Below are positions 25,001 through 37,000 of a stretch of DNA of 64,000 bases, piece after piece. Source of the DNA: Sclerodactyla briareus (taxonomy: Eukaryota > Echinodermata > Holothuroidea > Dendrochirotida > Sclerodactylidae); the NCBI GenBank assembly GCA_026419785.1, contig JAODTK010005782.1, positions 62,001 through 126,000 on the forward strand, given 5' to 3'. The notes beneath the pieces are model-generated. The model did not search any database. It was not told the origin of the DNA and worked only from the letters and a program-made list of their open reading frames with translations. Position 1 is the stretch's first letter; each line of letters starts with the position of its first letter. Made by a program: the position numbers and the translations under genes.

Positions 25001-28000
25001 TCCACAGCAATTTTTTGTCCGCACCAATTGTTTTTGTCCGGGAGGCATGACTCGATGATTGATTGACAATTAGCCGATTCGCCCATATCGATGAGAGTGA
25101 GATTAGCGAGCTCCCTCTCATTCAGAGAAGTTTTGCTTGTATCAAAGTTGAGTGAATTGGCAGATGGTGCTACATGTTCATTTAATCGTAGGTTTAATCT
25201 CAATGTTCTCCCAGAAATCCATATCTCTATCTTTTTATGTTGTTTTTCATGCAATTCTTGTCATGGGTGGTCCCAAGACTTGTCCGGGTGGGGCAACTTT
25301 TTTGCTGGGTGGTAATCTTGATTTCAAGCGAGGATTGATCCTATTCGGCCCAGCAAGGTGGCGGACCTGGATACTGCAACCATTGTCAGCTGCGAATCCT
25401 TCACCAGTGTCCCCAGATAAGGCGATGTCTCTTTGGCAGTACCCATTAACTGTGTGGGTGGTAGTTAATCACCAGTCGTTGTAGTGGTCTCGAGCACTCG
25501 CCGGTCTCGAGACGAGCTTTTTGCTGGTCTCGGTCTCGATCTCGGTCTCGACACCCTGTGGTCTCGGTCTCGAACCCTTCTGGTCTCGAAAATTCTTCCG
25601 TTCTCGCTTCGAGACCAGCAAAAATATTGGTGTCGTCTTTTTTCTTCAGAATAATTCATAGTTCAGCAAAACTTCATCCCGACACGTCATGTGTTGAGCT
25701 TGCTATGAACTAGCAAGGGGAGTGGGCCTTTAAGTACTTGGTCAATGTGGGAAAACAGCCCAGGGCCTATACCTAGGGCCCAGTATTGTCGCTAGCTTAC
25801 AACTTGTTGGCAGTCACACACAGTGTCACAGAACAGTAGGCTAGGAGTCAGAAGCGTGGTAACTGGTTCGTTCGTGTTCTCATAAAGAGATATATAGTTG
25901 GCTCCTTCTAATTCTCTATGGTGTTGCTCAACTTTATTAAAATGCTGTTTTGGACAGTGGATATATGAGGCATTAGCCAATCAATTGCTCCGAATAATTG
26001 TTATGTATCTGTTCAAACCAGAATAGTAACCTGTTCTAACCGACGATTTTCGGAAGCCGTATTGTTAGGGCTGTTTTAACCCTAATTTCCCTTCCACCCC
26101 AATATATTGAACCCTAATCATGATGAAAAAAAAGACTGAATAGGAAAAGACCCGGGCCTATAACATGGGAACCCGTTAGTATACTACCACCTTAAACAAA
26201 ACTAAACTCCAAGCAGGCACGAGCCCGATACTGTGACAGAAGAGAAGGAGAGGTGAATACTTAGTGATTTCAGTTACTAATTAGTGGGGAGGAGGGAGCA
26301 GTAATTGGTAATTAGATTATGCTAGTAACTGCCGTAGCCTAAATGACTTTCAATTATCAATGTTATAAACTGTGAACATTAATTTGTTTCGATTTTCCAG
26401 ATGGGTTAGACCTTTATGACATTGGTGCCAGTTTCACGAAAGTTGATCTGACAGGCTGCACAGTCCTTGAATGAGCCGAATAGTTCTCATACAATTATTC
26501 ATGTACTTGGATGCTTCATTGGCTACTTTGTCATGAATAGTAGTGGTCATGCCCATGTCAATCAGTGGAGTATTTTCAAGAGCTTATAGCATTCAGGCCT
26601 CGCAAAGTACTAGTAGGACTAGGGCCTAGCCCCAGTGGTGCATTGTTTGTCCAGGGGTTATTTGCTAGCTGTTGATTAGTTGAGAAAAGACCACCTTACT
26701 GGTATTGTGAAAAGGTTCCACAGTAGAAACCTGGCATAAAACATGAATTCTCATTTTGACATACGGTGAGGCCAACGTTACAGTACATGGTATATGGAAT
26801 TGGTATCCAATCATAGGACAAAAGCTAATGGTAATGCATTTGAAGGGGTCATGTTATTGGTTTGATTTTGGAATCTAGGGATGGGGCTATGGATGGAGAC
26901 ACAATAGCGCCCCCACCTGGCCACATAAGGAAGCGGGTGGTGTCCTGGGGTGGAGTGGGGGCCGGGGGCATACAACATAAGAAGCCAATTGGAATACAGA
27001 GACGGAGAGAGATGATCAATAACTTCCCTATTAGGTTAGCTGAGTGTATTCTGATGCTTGGCATGACGGGCAGGGAAAGAATGCTCCTAGGCCAAGGGAA
27101 GAGATAGACAAGTGAAGAGGTGGGAGGGGCTCATCAGGGGAGTCGCAGTGATATTGTTACTGCGTATTGGTGCCATATTCAGTTGGTACTGGTTTGATGA
27201 CCCATAGAGGTCAGTCTGCATCCAGGTGGTTTCTTCACAATCTGGATTGTTACATTTTATTCTAAATGATGACGGCCATAAGGGGGTGTATTTGGTTCAC
27301 GGCTTCATGATAAATTTGGCAAAATAGAGGAGGGGGGGTTGACCGGAATGGTGGGGCAGCTGCTCACATGGCACCACCTTGATTTATGCTCAGTGGTTGA
27401 ACCTATTCCTCGTCGATTGTGGAGAAAGATCGGAAGTGTTGGGATTTTTGCAGATCATAGAAAAACCCAAATGTATCAATGAGCAGAGGTTGTCTATCAT
27501 GTAAAAAGAGAGAATGGGGGTGTAATAGGCCTACAATACAGTTCAGACTTCGGATTGTTGCCCAGAAAATATATACTATTCGGTTCTCGGTTCGATCTCG
27601 GACCTGTGCTAGGTCTCGGTATCGAAGTTGTGCTCCTGGTCTCGTCTCGTTTTCTCTGTCTTGACACCCTCTGGTCTCGGTCTACGGTCTCGAATGTGCC
27701 GGTCTCGAATACAAACACTGGTAATCACACGCAGATGGCAACTTGGCAAAATGCCTACCCCTCGCTTGGTGCTCTGCTCCAATCCCGTCGTGCTGATTGG
27801 CCAGAAGGCAACGATTTGGAGTCTGTGGTATTAAACAACGGGGAATCAAACCCCAGTCTGCCGGGTTGAAGGCCAATGCTCTACCAATCGTGCCAACCAC
27901 TCGGATATACTCTATAATATATATGCCTTGGTAAAGGTGGCAAAGCTCACATGATTCAGGTCTTCGTGAAGTCGTCCATCAGGAATCAAGGCAACTACTG

Positions 28001-31000
28001 TGAGTCGTGGTGGTGGCCGATCTTTGGTTGAACTCTGGCCCGTACTTGAGACGGTCATGAGGAAGGTCTTGGGTGATAGACTTGTACTGCCCCGCCATAG
28101 CGCCTTCACCACCACTGAAAACTCCACAGCCACCTCCCCTCTGGGCCAGGGGGTTATCCCTGGATGAGAAAAGGAAGAAGGAAGGATTTTTTTAAGACAC
28201 ACCAATGCATGGGAAGCAATATGGTGTCTTTGGGTAGGATCTTAAAAACATGACATTCGGTCTATCGGACTGAACTGACCCTGCAGGGGCCACGCCGACA
28301 ATAATTTTTTTATTTTTATTATCCATACCTTATATGAAAATGAAAAAACTTTTATTAGCATCCCAATATAAGAAACCACCTAAGTGTTAATCCTTTATAC
28401 TGTAAGCCACAACATAATATTGTCAAAGCTTGGAATGTTAAAGGCAGGAGGTGAAAAACCATGAAGCTCACGATTTCCAGACATTACAATTCATATGACC
28501 TATGACCAGACTAAAGAGAATGAGATAATTTAGGACTAGCCATTATAGACAACATATACTAGCTCTTGATAAGAAAGCTACACAATTTGTATTGAATGGA
28601 CAGGAGTATTCTGAAACTCACCATGTTTACAGGGTAGTTTAAATTGACCTCCGTGACTCAGAGGACTTTGAACATCCACACCCAAAACATGGGGTTTGGT
28701 TTTTACTCCTCCCAGGGAACATGATACAAAGTATTAAAGGACATCTATCAGACCACTCTCCTGTTACAAGTAACTATCCCCCAAAATAATTTTACAAATT
28801 ACCCTACGAGCTTGAACCAATAACAATTTCATGTGGTTAAGAAAGCTACAAACTTAAACTTTCCACTTATCAGACTAGCTGCATCATCTCTAGAACTGTT
28901 AGTATTGGTCAAACATCAAAATTGAAAAAACAACTTTTCACAAATTCCTAATTTTGTTACCAAACTGGCCAGTACAAAGCATCGTAACAGTATTCGTCAT
29001 AGTCTTATATTTTTGATATCTCAAACCTGTGAGATATATCATATATATTTTATGATTGCCACTCTGTTTGTACATGTTTTATACCAGGATGGAGTGAATT
29101 CCTAATTCCTTTTATGGCAATGGGGGATTCTTTATAACTATACTTATATTATGATAGAACTTACATTTCACATAGTTCTTTTCCCAATGTTCAATTAAGG
29201 TGACCCAATACAGGACGGAGTGGTGTATCCTGTGAATACTCACTGATTGATATCATCAGGTAGAGGTCCTCCAGAAAGTACTTTGTCAGCAGTGTCGTGT
29301 TACTGAGACCACGGTACCACAGAGTTTAATGAAGCAGGTGTTCCCCAAGTTACCGAGAGACCAGTCAGCGTCGGCCTGGATGGATGAGGAAAAAAAACGA
29401 AGATAAAAATGTATGACATCTTGTCATGTTCTGCATTGACCACACTGAGAACAATGGCCTAACTCCTTTATGTGCGTGAGTTTGGGGTGGCTACTTGTAG
29501 TTTTGAGCCCCTCCCAATGCGTAATGCAAAGCATGAAGAAGACGTGCGGTACTTTAATTTGACCCCAAAACCAGTGAAATTCAGGGGAAAATGAGAAAAA
29601 ACTATTCATGTGGATATACAATCATTAAGAAGAATTTTCAACTCCACAATGCATTGCATTATATTCTTGTATCATGGCAGGGACTCCTCACAAGACCTGA
29701 CCACTGATGCAGTAGAACCAGGTGTACGTTCTCTCATCACTCACTACACCACAGGAGCAAATGCAGCAGTTGCCTACTTCCGCGGATTTTCATGCAGCTG
29801 CCCCTAGTCACCCTTACTTCTACGACATGGTAGCCAGAATGACATCTGATATCAGTACCCTGAATGCCGTAGATGGATCAGATACCTATTCTGACCATGA
29901 GCTGATCTGATGGCGAATCTGTGCGGCAGTTGGCCTACTGTGGGGGGAAAGGGAAAGAAAACAAAGATTTGGCATATGAGTAGGCTCATATGTATTAGGC
30001 TAGGATGCCATTAGATGCGTATGTGCAAAATCGCAAGTACGTCAACTGAGCGGGGCAGAATCTGAATATGTCCTATTAGTTTGCCAAGATAGATAGTGGT
30101 TCCCAAGAGGCACAAAAAAAAATTATAAATAAAAGACACACCCACACGAATAGGCGGGAAGAAGCCTATGTCCAATGGTATACCGGGAATGACTCTATGG
30201 AAGATCTCTTTTAACAAAGCCAATCAACTACCTATGCATGGACTGCTGCATTTTTATGGTCTTTTCAATAAATTGCAAGGTTTTCTCTGAAAACAAACGA
30301 GCGTTTTTCGTAAATATGTGATTTTCACATCAAGCCCAGACCCGCATACGCCATATGGAATCCAGCCTTAGGTAATATATGAAGAGAAAAGGCGTGAGAT
30401 AGAGTTACTTCGCAACCCTTTCAATGTACTGAAATTTTTTTGTTAAAAAGTGGAGGAGGAGACTCAAGAAACTGATATGAAAAATTATTCTGGAAATGCA
30501 GTCTGCCAGGTTGCAGGGATCGTTGTTCGTTTCATTGACCATGTTGGCTTAGCATAGGTGTGCGTCACTGGGGGTAGTTGTCATTCACTCATATTGCCAA
30601 ATCATCTAAGGTCACAACGGGTCTTTACAGGTGCGTACAAGCATACGGTATGTAGGTCTATAAAGTTTGAGATTTTGAGATTTGTTCCTTTAGTTAATTT
30701 TGCGAAGCAACAGAAATTAGCAAAGATGCTTGACCTTGCTCCACAAACTAAGTGGATGACTTTTTGAACAAAGAAAACTTTGATCAATGTGCAATAAATA
30801 TATCTGGGGTTTTTGGTGGAGTTCCAGACGGCAAAAACGATAAGATACGTCTTTTTTTTGTAGTGCTGTCGGGCATCCTGTAAGGTTGTAAAACAAAGTG
30901 AGTGTGGTATGTGGCAGCCCCATTGGGAATTCCCTCCTGGGACACGATACTTCATGGTGTGTCACCCAGGTGCGACAGCATTGGTATACTATTTAGTAGT

Positions 31001-34000
31001 ATTTGGGCGAGGCACTAATGACAGGAGAAATGTCTAACCACATGCTTTCCAACATGTTTTCAGTGGAAAAGTGCCTTATCAAATATAGATAATATTTCCT
31101 TCCAAGTGTATACCCTCTCTTCCCGTTTTAACATAGATCACTCCAACCATATTATTCCCGGTTCAGACGGTACCTGCCTGAGGGCTTTCTTGGACCTGTC
31201 AACGGTCCGCATCTTACGGAATTGCTCCTCGTCTGCGACCATCTTGGCGATGTTGTGAAATTACGACCGCTTGAGGGTGCGGGGCCCATGGAGTCCATGC
31301 TGGCCGACTTCCGTGGTACCGGGGGTCCCCTGGCCGCTGGGGCTTCTTGGCTTGGCAATCTGAGAGAATCCTAGTCGTGTTGAAGTGGAGAGATGTCAGT
31401 TTAGTTTGTATATTGTATATTGCTCTTTGCCTCAACCTTGTTTTCAACTTTCTGGGTTTGACCATGTGTCCCGCAATTCTTTAAATTAGAGGAAAGAAAT
31501 TGCGGGCTCATTTCAACATGCTCTCAAGCTCACCATTGGGGCATTCACACACGCATTGAGTTAAATCCATCAGTAGACTCTGTGGCATGCAGTCACATCT
31601 AAGAATAAAAGAGCAGTGGATGTTACAATCATGGCAGATACACCCATCGATACGCATGGTTCTGTGGAGGTACAATATGGAGGATGATACCCCTAGATAC
31701 TAATGGTTCTGTGGAAGTACAATAATGGCAATATCCACCCGATACGAATGGTTCTGTGTATGTACTAATTGGCATATACATCTATCATAATTTGCAACAA
31801 GGATTTATCACATGATTAGACACTGTCACTGGATCAGGGTCTAATTACTTTCCTACCTGGTTTTGTTCTGGTCTTGGCAGCTGAGCGAGATGTTTTCGAG
31901 TATTGGTTGTTAGTTGGAGTGGCTTCTTGACCACTGCTTGAAGGCATGGTTTAGTTTGCTTGAGAGCTGGTACCACTTTGACCTGATGGAAACAAAAGAG
32001 GAAGCTGAATGGCTTAGTGATAGTGATTCTTGACTCATTCGATCAAACCTTGCCAGATACAAATGGGATAGGAAAACTTTAGAAGGGGAGAGGGGGGGAG
32101 GAGGGGGGGGGGGGGGGGGGTTGGGGGGGTGTTAGAGTTGGGGTTAGGGTTTAGGGTTAGGGTTACATTGCAACCACACATGACCTCGTGTGTTTGCAAG
32201 TAGAGAATTTCATAAACAAAGCTGTATACACTAACCATGTTCAAAGTTATATAGAAATGGACTCTGCCTGACCTAAATTAGAGCCAAATTGGTAAAAGTT
32301 GATAAAACCTAGCCATTATGAGCCTTATGTTCAATTGATTTCATACTCAGACCTCAGTGACCTCAGCCGACCTTTGACCTGACCCCAAACCAATGGGATC
32401 ATAATTATCATTATGGGGGGAAATACCTAAAAGTACCAGCAGGAGCTTTATTCATGGGCGGCTGTGAATTACTTGTTACAAGCCTATAATTAGCCAAAAT
32501 ATATTTTTCTTCACAAAAATTTATGTTTTCGCCAGAAAAAGTGACCCCCATGTGGGTTGCTCGAGTCTCAGTGACCCATCGTGACAGTTTTATTTGGGCA
32601 GGAGCTTTTTTTTGCTGTTGTTGTTACTTACTTTACTAATACCTATCGTCTCATAATGCTAATGTTGTATTTCTTGCGAATGTGTGCCACAACTGCTAGA
32701 AATACTACACTGACAATCAGGACCAATGTTAGAGGATGGATAGTGAACCGGTCATATTTTCTAGGAGAGTATTCTTCACAGCAGTTTCGATACCTATCTG
32801 TTATTTCATTACTACTTTATCGGTTCGATGTCCATATCCTATACCACTACTGGGAGTGGCCATAAAGGTCACTTGGGTTTTTTTAGGGTAGAACTGCCAG
32901 TGTCGGTATGAAGTCCCCTCAGATCTTCCCCTGCAGATATTGTCCATCACTAGTTTGGTTTCCAAGCCTTGGCAGGCAGCTCCCAGTGAGATGTTCTTCG
33001 TGAATGGTGAGTAGTAGTACCTGCACTGCTCCTAGTTCAAACTTCATTCTACCCCAGCTACTGGAAGCGAGCGTAAAGCTCTGTCGGGTCATGTGGTGTA
33101 GTTTATAGGCCAGTCGCCCCCCTGTCAGGGTTGATTTTACCTACAGAGAATATAACGTTGCAAATCGGGGAGAGGCCAATTGAACCTATTTTTACCTATA
33201 ATTACTCAAGTAACTGGGAAATGAGGAGGAAGGAAATGGACCTATTCTAGCAGGAATAAACCAGAGGAGGAAAAATACCAATTAGATGAAAGAAGAAAGA
33301 AACTGTCCCTCAATACTTGCCCTTGCTTTCCCTGTCCTCGCTCCATGTCTGGCAAAATGGAACTACTGCACATTGAACAGGTCTGTAGTACCAATGGAAC
33401 ACTCGACCCCGGGCTGCAACCAGATTGTGCTAGGAACAGCTTAGGCTAAATATGGACTTACGCAAAACGCGCGCATTGCACATGCTCCATAAAAAAAAGT
33501 ACGAGAAAAAAAAGTAGGTAGAGAAAATTGCCAAAAAGTAGGAGGAAATTCGGAATTTAATCAGAAAATTAGGAGTAAAGTAGGAGATAGGAGATCACAC
33601 ACGTAGTTTCGGTCAATACTCACTTAGCCGGGATTTATATGATTTTCTATATGGTCATTTAATGTAAAACCCATGGAAATGACCTGGATGAGTAGGGAAG
33701 TCACATAGCAAGAGCTTTTGAAAAGTAGTTCATTATTTTCCTGCAGATATTGTCCCATCAATCGTGTGGTTCCAAGCCTTGGCGGCAGCTCCCAGTGAGG
33801 ATGTCTTCGTAGAATGGTCGATGTATCTGTAGTATAACCTGCACTGCTTCTTCGTCAAACTTCATCTCCAGCCTACTGGCAGACGAGTCAGCTCTGTAGG
33901 GTATGTGGTTTGTAGTTTATTAGCGCCAGTCGGGCACCACCTGTCAGGGAGTGATGTACCTACAGAGAATATTAACGTGCAACTCGGTCGTGAGAGGCCA

Positions 34001-37000
34001 AATTGGAACCTATTTTTACATATAATTACTCAAAGTAACGGGAAATGACTATTTAGGGAAAACCATGGGCAAAAATACCCAATTTAGATGAAAGAAACTG
34101 ACCCCTCACTATGCCTTTGCTTTCCCTGTTCCCCTCGCTCAATGTCCAGAAATGCAAACTGCCCATCACAGGTCTGTAGTACCAATGGAACACTCGACCC
34201 CGTGCAACCCTATGTGCTAGGAACAGCTTAGGCTAAATATGGACTTTACGCAAAACGCAGGGCATGCAACAGGCTCCATTAAAAAGTCGAGAGAAAAATG
34301 GGTAGAAAATTTGCCAAACGTAGGAGGAAAGTAGGATTTGTAATCAGAAAATTAGGAAGTGTGAAGTAAAGTAGGAGAGGAGATTCACACAACTGGTTTC
34401 GGTCAATACCACTAGCCGGGATTTTATATGATTTTCTTTATGGTCATTTCATTATAAACCATGGATATTGACCTGGATGGCCGTAGGGAAGTCACTAAGC
34501 AAGAGTGTTAAAAAGTAGTTCATGACTTTCCTTGATTCCACAATTCGTTCTTATCCCTGACAAGTCGCAAGAAGATTTTGAAGAAAGTGGTTCTCCTTGA
34601 TCCATGCAATAGTGATTTTCTGCTCAAATCAGTGGTGGTGCCTATGAGCTGATTGTGATCTGCATGTCATTCTGCCTATCTATCTAGTATCCAAACTTGT
34701 TAGCAATTGCCGTCTGGCCCCAAATGGTCATCCTTTGATGGATGTTGACCAAACTTGGCTCATGTCCTTGACCCCTTGGAATATTTGCTTTTGGAAGTTC
34801 AAGGTCAAATGTAATGAAGGGCACAATAGGGGCTATTATAGCAAGGGATGTCAAAATATATCTTTTCAGTCATTTTTCAGGCAATTGGATTTTTCTGTGA
34901 AACTTTGTCATGAAGTCCTGGATGGTGCTTCTACCGCTCATTTCAGACATTCAGGAGGTGATGTCAGATAAATAATAAAACAGTCAAACATGGGTAAAAA
35001 AAATAAGTATTATGGGCTGGCCCATAAACAGTCACCCTTGATGGAAGTGACCAAACTGGGACACAATGTCGGTCAAGACCCGGAACATCTTTGACCACAT
35101 TAAGGTCAAGTTCAAAGGGTAACAAAGTGGCACAATCACCATTGTGTGAAAGAGAGACTAGTATTTAGGGGACAACTTGTTGACATTACACGTGCAAGCC
35201 TGAAGGTTGTAAGAAGAAGGAAAAACAGGAGGAAGGCCCAGAACATTCCAAAGGTAAAGAAATTATTAAAGTGAAAGAGGAAATTGGGACACCGACCAAC
35301 AGTGTGAAGCTGCCTGGATACAACAATATAGTCAAAGATGCCCAGGGTCAATGAACACTGTGACTGTTTGGAGGCCATAGTCTTTCCACCAGGTTTCTGT
35401 TTTAACTCTAACGTATTATACGACACAGATCAAAAATCTGTGAACTAGGTGAAAAAAACACCATTGCAAGGATGACATTTGACGTGATGAACTGCCGTTG
35501 TGGCCACCAAGTGGTCATTTTTTCAATATATTTGTACTTTGTGTAAAATGTTGCCAAAAAGAGCACCAATTGTTGCTGAAGTCCAACACATACAAAATGT
35601 ATCAAATATTTCATCGCAAAGAGATCAATGTGCAGCTATGTTTTGAAGGGTCAAGAACTCCAAGTAATTTTCACACGATTCCACACAATGCATGAATTAA
35701 CTTGAATGTTTTTCCATTTCATTTCTACAAATGAGAGCACCAATGGTGCGGTGCATTTGCTGTTATGCAGCAGCGCAAACCACAATTTTGTAACAAATAT
35801 TTCATTGCAAAGAGGCACTGCGCAGGAGGAGTTGCATTTTTGCAATGTTTCCCACAACAGCTAATTTGACTGTACTATTCAAATGGATTTCTTTTAACAC
35901 AAAAATATGTGAAAGAGGGCCAACACTCTAGAAACATGGTAAAAATTCAGGAACTCGTATTCTTTTGCAGAGATGAATTTTGCATTCGCACAAGGATGTT
36001 TGTGTCCATCAAGACAGCAGTCAATTAACACTGTGTTCATCCAAAGAAATGACAATTGGTGGCCCAAAAATTTTAATTCCAAAATCGCCTATTGTCATAC
36101 CTTTAACATTACATGGCCATGTTTAGCCCAGCAATCATGAACTTGTGTCCACATTTGGTTGTTAACATCCATCGAAGATATAATAATATATTAATTGTGA
36201 GGTCCAAGAGGCCAATTTCATTTAGGCCCTTGTCCCCAATGACACTTGGAATTGACCACAAACGGGTCAAAGCTGCCCCAGCATAATATTGTACCTGATA
36301 TTTGGTCAAATACATCACCGAGGACTATAATTGAGCGGCCCATAAACGGCCAATTCAACACAATGGCTATTGGGAACACTTATTGACCTCTAGCTTGATC
36401 TTCACATGGTCAACATCCAAAGAGTCATCCAATAAAGACCATGAAAATTTGGCCCGAAAAGGCTAAATTTTCACCAAAAGACCCGGTGCTCACTTTTCAA
36501 TGACCTTTGACCTTCCATGGGTAGCGTCAAAAATGCCTCAGAAGTCAATGAAATTGTGTCCCATTTGGTCAGCATCCATAAAAGAATGGCCAGAGAACCA
36601 GAGAAAGCATTCACACAATGGTCTATTGTGCCCTTCAATGACATTTAACATCACATAGACAAAGATTGCCTCAGAGGTCTTAATGAACACTGTTTGATGA
36701 TGTTGACTATTTGGAGGCCCATGCCAGAAAGCTTCTTTTCACCAGATGTACTGTTTTAACGGCGAATGACTTAACAACACAACATCAACACTATGTGACC
36801 AAGATGAAAACTCACCACGCGAGGGAGGAAACCATATGACATTCTAATGCCTTTGTAGGCGAAAGATCATTTTGGGATGGGATGAGGCTGTGGATAGAAT
36901 GGATGGAACGGTCGCTGGATGGGGAGGGACAGATGAATAGATGGGATGGGATGGGACAGATGGATGAGATGGATGGAATAGGTGGGAGGGAAGATTGTGA

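Noticed and set aside
24850-25254. 134-residue minus-strand open frame containing HKKIEIW, like human USP8 KKIEIWKLPP
   Set aside because: The true KTIQIW strand is in the exon at 19.8-20.0 kb. This one is out of transcript order and the residues after IEIW do not continue the match.
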